From JBJHBY01 sp050485745 (GTDB lineage: Bacteria > Pseudomonadota > Gammaproteobacteria > Pseudomonadales > CAMLJR01): a DNA stretch of 6,037 bases. A model generated the notes under the pieces. It ran no database searches and was not told the DNA's origin. It saw only the letters and a list, made by a program, of their open reading frames with translations. Shown here piece by piece: positions 1 through 6,037 of the stretch. The translations under genes and the position numbers were made by a program. The stretch covers positions 1 to 6,037 of the forward strand of contig JBJHBY010000214.1 in NCBI GenBank assembly GCA_050485745.1, read 5' to 3'. Position 1 is the first letter of the stretch; each line of letters starts with the position of its first letter.

Positions 1-823
<823 letters not shown>

Positions 824-832
824 GATGCTTTA

Positions 833-839
833 CCTTCCT
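833..839 (-). promoter_or_regulatory. Ribosome binding site of groEL
   Basis: On the minus strand the sequence reads AGGAAGG followed by 9 nt and then the ATG that begins MASKEVKF. This is a strong Shine-Dalgarno match and fixes the groEL start, fitting a highly translated gene inside a groESL operon. Confidence 0.85.
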
Positions 840-877
840 GAAAAATCGCTGATGAATGGGGCTGAACGGGTAAGTGA

Positions 878-892
878 CAGGTACGCGACCTG
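878..892 (-). repeat. Small inverted repeat in the groES-groEL gap
   Basis: CAGGT and ACCTG flank a 5-nt centre immediately downstream of the groES stop codon. In the mRNA this could form a 5-bp stem with a 5-nt loop. It has no following U-run, so it is not a recognisable terminator; it could be a minor processing or stability element. It is short enough to be chance in GC-rich DNA. Confidence 0.3.
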
Positions 893-893
893 C

Positions 894-1184
894 TTACTTT
901 TCAACCACACCGAAGATTTCGGTTTCGCTCAGGATCACCAGCTCCTCGCCGTCGATCTTGACGGTGTTGCCGGAGTACTGGCCAAAAATCACCTGGTCGC
1001 CAACCTTGACCGAGACCGCACGCAGCTCGCCGTTGTCCAGCAGCTTGCCATTGCCGACAGCAACCACCTCGCCCTGGGTGGGCTTTTCCTTGGCCGAGCC
1101 GGGCAGCACGATACCGCCGGCGGAGGTGACTTCTTCTTCCTTGCGCCGAACGACGACACGGTCGTACAAAGGACGGATTTTCAT
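894..1184 (-). CDS. groES: Co-chaperonin GroES (Hsp10)
   Basis: GroES forms the heptameric lid that caps the GroEL cavity after ATP binding and drives release of bound protein into the folding chamber. The predicted protein has 96 residues, the normal length for the family. It begins MKIRPLYDRVVVRR, the conserved first beta strand. The mobile loop spans roughly residues 16-34 and holds the hydrophobic tripeptide IVL (25-27) that docks onto GroEL. The C-terminal half contains the conserved GDQVIFGQYSG and KIDGEELVIL segments. The start is supported by TGGGAGA at 1194-1200 on the minus strand, about 9 nt before the ATG. It is the first gene of the groESL operon, controlled by the promoter region at 1249-1337, and groEL follows 70 bp downstream. 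Nothing in the protein is unusual. Confidence 0.98.
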   Translation of the reverse strand: MKIRPLYDRVVVRRKEEEVTSAGGIVLPGSAKEKPTQGEVVAVGNGKLLDNGELRAVSVKVGDQVIFGQYSGNTVKIDGEELVILSETEIFGVVEK

Positions 1185-1211
1185 CTCGCCAATTCTCCCA
1201 AAGATCCAAAT

Positions 1212-1224
1212 GTGAACAGTTCAC
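1212..1224. repeat. Perfect 13-bp palindrome in the groES leader
   Basis: GTGAACAGTTCAC consists of two 6-bp arms around a single central base. It lies in the 5' untranslated region predicted for groES, 28 bp upstream of the ATG and downstream of both proposed promoters. A one-base centre cannot form an RNA hairpin using all arm pairs, so if it is functional a dimeric DNA-binding protein is more plausible. No known operator is matched with confidence, and chance is possible. Confidence 0.45.
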
Positions 1225-1248
1225 CCGGCTCGCGGGCACCGACCCCCG

Positions 1249-1276
1249 ATATGGGGCCAGCCGCACCGTTTTCAAG
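1249..1276 (-). promoter_or_regulatory. Sigma32 (RpoH) heat-shock promoter of groESL
   Basis: The minus strand reads CTTGAAA (complement of 1270-1276), 13 nt, then CCCCATAT (complement of 1249-1256). The known enterobacterial RpoH consensus is CTTGAA with CCCCAT-T at a spacing of about 13-15, so both boxes and the spacing fit almost exactly. Transcription would begin near 1242, giving a groES leader of roughly 58 nt. The -35 box lies 7 bp downstream of the CIRCE element. This is a sequence match only; the start point is predicted. Confidence 0.9.
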
Positions 1277-1283
1277 ACCGGAA

Positions 1284-1310
1284 TTAGCACTCTACTCAAG
1301 AGAGTGCCAA
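1284..1310. promoter_or_regulatory. CIRCE operator, predicted HrcA repressor site
   Basis: In the direction of groES the element reads TTGGCACTC, 9 nt, GAGTGCTAA. The known CIRCE consensus is TTAGCACTC-N9-GAGTGCTAA, so one of 18 arm positions differs while the 9-bp spacing is exact. CIRCE is the inverted repeat bound by the heat-sensitive repressor HrcA ahead of groESL and dnaK operons in many bacteria. Here it covers the predicted start point of the sigma70-like promoter, a position suited to repression, and lies just upstream of the sigma32 promoter. No hrcA gene is in the window, so its presence in the genome is inferred. Confidence 0.93.
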
Positions 1311-1337
1311 TCATAGTGCCGCGGCCGGGCCAGTCAA
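1310..1337 (-). promoter_or_regulatory. Sigma70-like promoter upstream of groESL
   Basis: On the minus strand TTGACT (complement of 1332-1337) is followed by a 16-nt GC-rich spacer and TATGAT (complement of 1310-1315). Each box differs by one base from the sigma70 consensus. The predicted start, around 1303, falls inside the CIRCE repeat, whose first base overlaps the last base of the -10 box. This is the classic placement for HrcA repression and strengthens both calls. Confidence 0.78.
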
Positions 1338-1358
1338 GGGGTTCGTGACCGCGGAACT

Positions 1359-1379
1359 GGCCGCATCATGAGGGCGGCC
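1359..1379 (-). terminator. Possible weak hairpin after fxsA
   Basis: GGCCGC and GCGGCC flank a 9-nt centre 10 bp past the fxsA stop codon. The RNA could form a 6-bp all-G/C stem. There is no U-tract behind it, so it does not meet the usual definition of an intrinsic terminator. It may be a Rho-dependent or merely partial stop, or chance. If termination is inefficient, fxsA transcripts would run into groES. Confidence 0.25.
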
Positions 1380-1388
1380 GGAGGGATT

Positions 1389-1853
1389 TCAAGGGTCTTC
1401 GCGACGAAAATCGCCTTCGAGGGTCACCGGCGGGCGGCGCGTGGGTCCACTGCCGCCGGAACTGCCCGGGCCACCGGGACCACCCGGCGGCGGGCGCCGG
1501 CCACCACCGAGGCGGCGCAACAGGGCGGCCGCCACGGCCCGGCGACTGGGGGGCAGCACGAAGGCCAGGCCGAGCAGGTCACTGGCAAAGCCCGGGATCA
1601 GCAACAGCAGGGCACCAAAGGCGAGCAGCATTGCCTCCAGCAGCTCCCGGGTGGGCGGCTCGCCGCCGCGCAGGCGGCTGTCGGCCTGGCGCAGCAATTG
1701 CCAGCCCTGGTGACGCAACAGGGTCAACCCGGTGATGGCGGTGAGCACCACCAGCAACACCGTGGGCAGGGCGCCGATCTGCGCGCCGACCCGGATCAGC
1801 AGCCAGAGTTCGAACAGGCCCAGCAGCAGCCAGAGCCACCCGATTGCGCGCAT
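1389..1853 (-). CDS. fxsA: FxsA family inner-membrane protein
   Basis: The 154-residue product resembles E. coli FxsA (about 158 residues), a small cytoplasmic-membrane protein named because overexpression relieves F-plasmid exclusion of phage T7; its normal cell role is not well defined. Two hydrophobic segments lie at the N-terminus (about 4-46, containing FELWLLIRVG and ITGLTLLRHQG). A third (about 74-101, LLLLIPGFASDLLGL) includes the family-typical PGF-D-LGL pattern and is followed by LPPSRR. The tail (115-142) is rich in Gly, Pro and Arg and ends in LEGDFRRED, matching the conserved end of the family. The frame is open upstream to about 2090, but the start is placed at the ATG at 1851-1853 because AAGGGA lies 6-7 nt before it and the family begins there. 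It sits directly upstream of groESL on the same strand, close to the groESL locus as in enterobacteria. Confidence 0.93.
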   Translation of the reverse strand: MRAIGWLWLLLGLFELWLLIRVGAQIGALPTVLLVVLTAITGLTLLRHQGWQLLRQADSRLRGGEPPTRELLEAMLLAFGALLLLIPGFASDLLGLAFVLPPSRRAVAAALLRRLGGGRRPPPGGPGGPGSSGGSGPTRRPPVTLEGDFRREDP

Positions 1854-1859
1854 GCGAGT

Positions 1860-1865
1860 TCCCTT
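1860..1865 (-). promoter_or_regulatory. Ribosome binding site that fixes the fxsA start
   Basis: The minus strand reads AAGGGA, then 6 nt, then the ATG of MRAIGWLW. The open frame continues about 79 codons further upstream, but that stretch lacks membrane or family character, so this site decides the start. Confidence 0.7.
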
Positions 1866-1934
1866 GAGGAGTATGGTGACAAAAGCATCCCGGGGCATGA
1901 TCCCGACCCGCGATGGACATTGCAAGCGCCAGGT

Positions 1935-1964
1935 TTGGCAGCCCGGCGGGTTTGCTGCAATAAT
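1935..1964 (+). promoter_or_regulatory. Possible sigma70-like promoter of the SDR gene
   Basis: TTGGCA at 1935-1940 is followed by 18 nt and AATAAT at 1959-1964. This is the only AT-rich patch in an otherwise very GC-rich gap and is oriented toward the SDR gene. It would give a leader of about 125 nt. The boxes each miss one or two consensus bases, so the call is tentative. Confidence 0.4.
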
Positions 1965-2095
1965 CGCCGGCTTGTGCCGGGCCCGCGTGCAAGCGCCGCC
2001 CCGCCACCGCCCCCGCAGCACCGGGAGGCCACATCCCGCTGGCTGGGCCCCGGCCCGACCCGCACGTCCACTCACATCGATACAAGGCAAGCAGT

Positions 2096-2857
2096 ATGGA
2101 TCTGAACGCGAAAGTCATCGTTGTCACCGGCGGTGGCCAGGGCCTGGGCCGGGCCATGGCACTGGCACTGGCCGCCCGCGGCGCCCATCTCGCCCTGGTC
2201 GACCTCAACCAGGAAAAGCTCGACGAGGCCGTGGCGCTGTGCCGGCAGGCAGGCGGAGATGCCCGCGCCTACACCGCCAACATCGCCCGCGAGGACGAGG
2301 TCGTGGCCCTGTTCGACCAGGTGGTGGCGGATTTCGGCAACCTGCATGGGGTGATCAACAACGCCGGCATCCTGCGCGATGGCCTGCTGATCAAGGCGAA
2401 AGATGGCGAGATCGTGAAGAAAATGAGCCTGGCCGAGTGGCAGGCGGTGATCGACGTCAACCTGACCGGCGTCTTCCTGTGTGGCCGCGAGGCCGCGGAG
2501 CGCATGATCCGCCTCGGTACCCAGGGCGTCATCCTGAACATCTCCAGCCTGTCGATGGCGGGCAACATGGGCCAGAGCAACTATTCCGCGGCCAAGGCCG
2601 GGGTTGCCGCGATGACCGTGACCTGGGCCAAGGAACTGGCACGCCACGGCATCCGCTGCGCCGGTATTGCCCCCGGCTTCGTCGCCACCGAAATGGTCGC
2701 CAGCATGAAGCCCGAGGCCCTGGAGAAGATGGCCGCGGGCATTCCCCTGAAGCGCCTGGGCAAGCCCGAGGAAATCGGCCACACCGCAGCCTATATTTTC
2801 GAGAACGACTATTTCACCGGTCGCATCATCGAGATGGATGGCGGCATCCGCATCTGA
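2096..2857 (+). CDS. Short-chain dehydrogenase/reductase, FabG-like
   Basis: The 253-residue protein is a classical SDR oxidoreductase, a soluble Rossmann-fold enzyme. The cofactor motif TGGGQGLG is at 11-18 and NNAG at 88-91. The catalytic tetrad is readable as Asn122 (in DVNLTG), Ser150 (in NISSLS), Tyr163 and Lys167 (YSAAK), followed by PG at 193-194. Asp36 at the end of the second strand suggests NAD(H) rather than NADP(H); this is inference from the family. Overall it resembles 3-oxoacyl-ACP reductase (FabG), but it carries about 9 extra residues between NNAG and the catalytic Asn (around KAKDGEIVKK, 100-109), so the substrate should not be assumed. The start ATG is preceded by AAGG at 2084-2087, 8 nt away. 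It is the first plus-strand gene, 54 bp ahead of the transporter gene, with no fatty-acid synthesis neighbours visible. Confidence 0.94.
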   Translation: MDLNAKVIVVTGGGQGLGRAMALALAARGAHLALVDLNQEKLDEAVALCRQAGGDARAYTANIAREDEVVALFDQVVADFGNLHGVINNAGILRDGLLIKAKDGEIVKKMSLAEWQAVIDVNLTGVFLCGREAAERMIRLGTQGVILNISSLSMAGNMGQSNYSAAKAGVAAMTVTWAKELARHGIRCAGIAPGFVATEMVASMKPEALEKMAAGIPLKRLGKPEEIGHTAAYIFENDYFTGRIIEMDGGIRI

Positions 2858-2865
2858 ACCCCCGC

Positions 2866-2892
2866 CCCCGGCCAGGCACCGCCCGGCCGGGG
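2866..2892 (+). repeat. Strong GC-rich hairpin between the SDR and transporter genes
   Basis: CCCCGGCC (2866-2873) and GGCCGGGG (2885-2892) are perfect complements. Inside the 11-nt centre, GGC and GCC can add three more pairs after one A-C mismatch, leaving a 3-nt loop. The hairpin begins 8 bp after the SDR stop and ends 19 bp before the transporter start. No T-run follows, so it is not a standard intrinsic terminator. It might attenuate transcription, protect the upstream mRNA end, or set different expression for the two genes. Confidence 0.6.
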
Positions 2893-2911
2893 CCAACTCC
2901 AGCGGAACACC

Positions 2912-4269
2912 GTGGCCCTGACCCTTCCCCCCGCCCTGCGGGTCTATCTCGACCGCCGCCTGGCCACCCTGCTGGCCCTGGGCTTCGCCAGCGGTCTGCC
3001 GGCCCCCCTGGTGTTCAGCAACCTGTCGATCTGGCTGCGTGATGCCGGGGTCAGCCGCACCGAAATCGGCCTGTTCGCCCTGGCCGCCACACCCTATGCC
3101 ATCAATTTTCTGTGGGCGCCGCTCGTCGACCGTCTGCCCCTGCCCTGGCTGACGCGCCGTTTCGGCCGCCGCCGCGGCTGGGCCCTGCTGACACAGATGG
3201 CGCTGATTGCGGCGCTGCTGTGGATGTCCCTGTCCGACCCGGGTGCCCAACTGTGGATGATGGCGGTAGCGGTGTTGCTGGTGACCACCGCCAGTGCCAC
3301 CCAGGACATCGTCATCGACGCCTATCGCATCGACATCCTCGAGCCGGAGCGCTACGCGGCGGGCTCGGCGGTGGCGATCTGGGGCTGGCATATCGGCGGC
3401 ACCCTGATCGGCGGCGCCGGCGGGTTGTACCTGGCGCAACAGTTTGGCTGGAACGCCGCCTACCAGATCCTCGCCCTGGCGATTCTCGTCGGCGTGGTCG
3501 CCATCCTGCTCAGCCCGGAACCCCCGGCCCGCCCGGCACCGGCGCAGAGCGAGCGCGAGGCGGCGCTCTACCGGCGCCTGCGCCGGCGGTTGCCGGAGCG
3601 TACGGCGGCGGCCCTGGCCTGGCTGTACGGCACCGTGGTCGCCCCGTTTGCCGAGTTCATGCGCCGGCGCGGCTGGCTGCTGATCCTGCTGTTCGTGTTC
3701 GTGTTCAAGTTCGGCGATGCCATGCTGGGGCGCATGTCAGGGGTGTTCTACCGGGAGCTCGGCTTCTCCCTGACGGACATCGCCGAGGTGTCGAAGATCT
3801 ACGGCTTTGCCGCCAGTATGCTGGGCATCGCCATCGGCGGGGTGCTGGCGGCGCGCATCGGCCTGCTGCGCGCGCTGCTGGTCTCCGGCCTGCTCACCGC
3901 GGCCACCAACCTGACCTACACCCTGCTCGCCATCGTTGGCCAGCAGAAGTGGATGCTGGTGGTGGCGGTGGTCTCGGACAGCTTCACCAGCGGTCTGGTC
4001 ACCGTGGCCTTCGTCGCCTATCTGTCGAGCCTGTGCAACGTGGCCTACAGCGCCACCCAGTTTGCCCTGCTCGCCTCTCTTGGCAACCTGGCGCGCATCT
4101 GGCTGTCCGCCTCCAGCGGCTATGTGGTCGACCAACTCGGCGGCGACTGGGCGGTGTTCTTCGCCCTCACCGCCGTCATCGCCCTGGCGGGCCTGCCCCT
4201 GCTGTGGCTGCTGATGCGACGCTTTCCACGCCACACCGAGGACGCGCGCCGGGTGGTGGAGTCTCCGCC

Positions 4270-4273
<4 letters not shown>
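2912..4273 (+). CDS. AmpG-like major facilitator superfamily transporter
   Basis: This 453-residue, strongly hydrophobic protein is an inner-membrane secondary transporter resembling AmpG, the permease that brings anhydro-muropeptides from cell-wall turnover into the cytoplasm. Shared marks include GFASGLP (24-30), the loop DRLPLPWLTRRFGRRRGW, SATQDIVIDAYRIDIL (128-143), FKFGDAM (265-271) and NVAYSATQFALLASL (376-390). A charged central loop lies near 205-250. It appears to have about 12 membrane spans and lacks the extra C-terminal spans of E. coli AmpG (491 residues). The GTG start is the only usable early start after the in-frame SDR stop codon. The ribosome site is poor (AGCGGA, 5 nt before). 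Its last 4 bp overlap the ABC ATPase gene. Muropeptide transport is plausible, but the substrate is unproven because no ampC, ampD or nagZ gene is nearby. Confidence 0.9.
4258..4261 (+). promoter_or_regulatory. Ribosome binding site that fixes the ABC ATPase start
   Basis: GGAG lies 8 nt before the GTG at 4270 and inside the end of the transporter gene. It favours this GTG over the in-frame ATG at 4285. The frame is also open far upstream, to about 3112, but that part overlaps the transporter gene and shows no ABC features. Confidence 0.7.
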
Positions 4274-5160
<887 letters not shown>

Positions 5161-5165
5161 CACGG

Positions 5166-6037
5166 ATGCTGCAACGCTTCCTCGCCCTGCTGCGGGCGCG
5201 CAACCTGGAATTCTTCCGCGACAAGGCGGCGCTGACCTGGGCCTTTGTGTTTCCACTGCTGATCATTATCGGCTGTGCCCTGGTGTTCTCCGACCCGAAC
5301 CCGAGCGTGTTTCGCATCGGCCTGCACGGGGACGTCGAGCAGCTGGAGGGGGAAGCATGGCTGCGGGCGGACTACCTGCAGCGGGTGCCTTTCGACGATC
5401 TCGGGCGCGGGCAGGAGCGGGTGCGCCATCACCAGCTGGACCTGCTTGTTTCCAACGGTTCGGAGCCGCGCTACTGGCTCAACCCCGAATCCAGCAGCAG
5501 CCGCGCGGCGCGGGACCTGCTCGCACCTCATCTGGACAGCTTCGAGGCCACACCCCTGAGCGGGCGCGCGGTGCGCTACGTGGACTGGGTAATCCCCGGG
5601 GTGCTGGCGATGAACATGATGTTCGCCTCACTGTTCGGGGTCGGCTATGTGATCGTGCGCTACCGCCAGAACGGGGTACTGAAGCGCCTGCAGGCGACGC
5701 CGGTGAGTGCCGTTGAGTTCATCGGCGCACAGCTGACCTCGCGCCTGCTGATCGTGGTGTCGGTGAACGCGATGATCTTCATCGGCTGCGACCTGTTCCT
5801 CGACCTGCTGGTGCTGGGCGACCGCATCCTGCTGCTGCTGGTAGCCGTCGCCGGCGGGCTGGCGATGATCAGCCTGGGCCTGCTGATCGCCTGCCGCAGC
5901 GCCAGCGAGGAACTGGCCGGAGGCATGCTCAATGTGGCGACCTGGCCGATGCTGTTTCTGTCGGAGGTGTGGTTCAGCCTGGAGACGGCGCCGGGCTGGC
6001 TGCGCCTGGTCTCCGACCTGCTGCCCCTGACCCATAT
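5166..6037 (+). CDS. ABC-2 type exporter permease, first 290 residues, cut by the window edge
   Basis: This is the membrane partner of the preceding ATPase. The N-terminus (MLQRFLALLRARNLEFFRDK) is the amphipathic connector typical of ABC-2 permeases, followed by membrane span 1 (about 21-42). A soluble loop of roughly 95 residues (about 44-138) should lie outside the cytoplasmic membrane, as in the YhhJ/YbhR-like permeases with a large external loop. The core begins at VDWVIPGVLAMNMMF (139-153). The characteristic LKRLQATPVS (172-181) lies in the cytoplasmic loop between spans 2 and 3. More hydrophobic spans follow near 194-212, 222-242 and 250-270. Relatives have about 370 residues, so perhaps 80 are missing beyond the right edge. 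The ATG is preceded by GGGAG at 5153-5157, 8 nt away, and starts 5 bp after the ATPase stop. Substrate unknown. Confidence 0.93.
   Translation, partial: MLQRFLALLRARNLEFFRDKAALTWAFVFPLLIIIGCALVFSDPNPSVFRIGLHGDVEQLEGEAWLRADYLQRVPFDDLGRGQERVRHHQLDLLVSNGSEPRYWLNPESSSSRAARDLLAPHLDSFEATPLSGRAVRYVDWVIPGVLAMNMMFASLFGVGYVIVRYRQNGVLKRLQATPVSAVEFIGAQLTSRLLIVVSVNAMIFIGCDLFLDLLVLGDRILLLLVAVAGGLAMISLGLLIACRSASEELAGGMLNVATWPMLFLSEVWFSLETAPGWLRLVSDLLPLTH

Larger units (their letters stand above)
1854..2095. other. Divergent intergenic region between fxsA and the SDR gene
   Basis: This 242-bp gap must hold the control signals for fxsA (leftward) and the SDR gene (rightward). I can propose a promoter only for the SDR side. 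On the fxsA side no pair of boxes with good spacing stands out. A small inverted repeat, CCGGC-TTGT-GCCGG at 1967-1980, lies at the predicted SDR transcription start. The overlapping open frames here show no family resemblance and look like products of high GC content. Confidence 0.6.

Noticed and set aside
1441..1530. GC-rich, repeat-like stretch near the end of fxsA
   Set aside because: It encodes the Gly/Pro/Arg-rich FxsA tail in frame and has no regular repeat unit, so it is a low-complexity protein region rather than a DNA repeat.
1854..1960. Leftward promoter for fxsA
   Set aside because: Candidate boxes such as TTGCAA with ATCATG have a poor -10 match and the spacing choice is arbitrary, so I do not list one.
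2045..2056. GGGCC-CC-GGCCC inverted repeat ahead of the SDR gene
   Set aside because: The two-base centre is too short for a hairpin loop and such G/C runs are expected by chance in this composition.
1732..3042. Plus-strand frame of 436 codons overlapping the SDR gene
   Set aside because: The SDR frame carries all cofactor and catalytic motifs, whereas this frame is a low-complexity Arg, Pro and Gly-rich shadow.
2072..3439. Minus-strand open frame of 455 codons opposite the SDR and transporter genes
   Set aside because: Its Gln, Gly, Ala and His-rich composition is what results from reading GC-rich genes backwards. The plus-strand genes there have intact catalytic and family motifs.
3112..4269. 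Upstream extension of the ABC ATPase frame inside the transporter gene
   Set aside because: The extension lacks ABC or other domain features, overlaps a real transporter gene, and a ribosome site plus GTG at 4270 gives a normal-length ATPase.

Overview
This window is 6 kb of GC-rich, tightly packed bacterial chromosome. It looks like a gammaproteobacterium of the purple-sulfur / Ectothiorhodospiraceae type or a similar high-GC lineage, but that placement is inferred. The support is a chaperonin operon preceded by fxsA (as in Escherichia coli and relatives), a sigma32-type heat-shock promoter, strong G/C bias at third codon positions, and a GroEL close to the E. coli protein in the part visible. 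I see no mobile element, CRISPR array, tRNA, rRNA or prophage gene.

The left third (1-1853) is on the minus strand and reads, in transcription order, fxsA, groES, groEL (truncated by the left edge). The fxsA-groES gap holds the clearest regulatory structure in the window. A sigma70-like promoter (TTGACT-N16-TATGAT) has its predicted start point inside a CIRCE operator, the HrcA site. Just downstream is a near-consensus sigma32 promoter (CTTGAAA-N13-CCCCATAT). This suggests HrcA-repressed housekeeping transcription and heat-shock sigma-factor transcription of the same groESL operon, in tandem.

A 242-bp divergent gap (1854-2095) separates fxsA from a plus-strand gene run. That run contains a FabG-like short-chain dehydrogenase/reductase, an AmpG-like major facilitator transporter, an ABC-2 type exporter ATPase, and its membrane permease (truncated by the right edge). 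The last three are packed as an operon: the transporter and ATPase genes overlap by 4 bp and the ATPase and permease genes are 5 bp apart. The SDR gene is 54 bp upstream of the transporter gene, with a strong GC-rich hairpin between them, so its membership in the same transcript is less certain.

The left part provides protein folding and membrane-protein functions. The right part combines a cytoplasmic oxidoreductase with two transport systems of the inner membrane; their substrates cannot be read from the sequence. Nothing here looks like an undescribed defence or mobile system. The most informative features are the layered groESL control region, a 13-bp palindrome in the groES leader, and the SDR-transporter hairpin.
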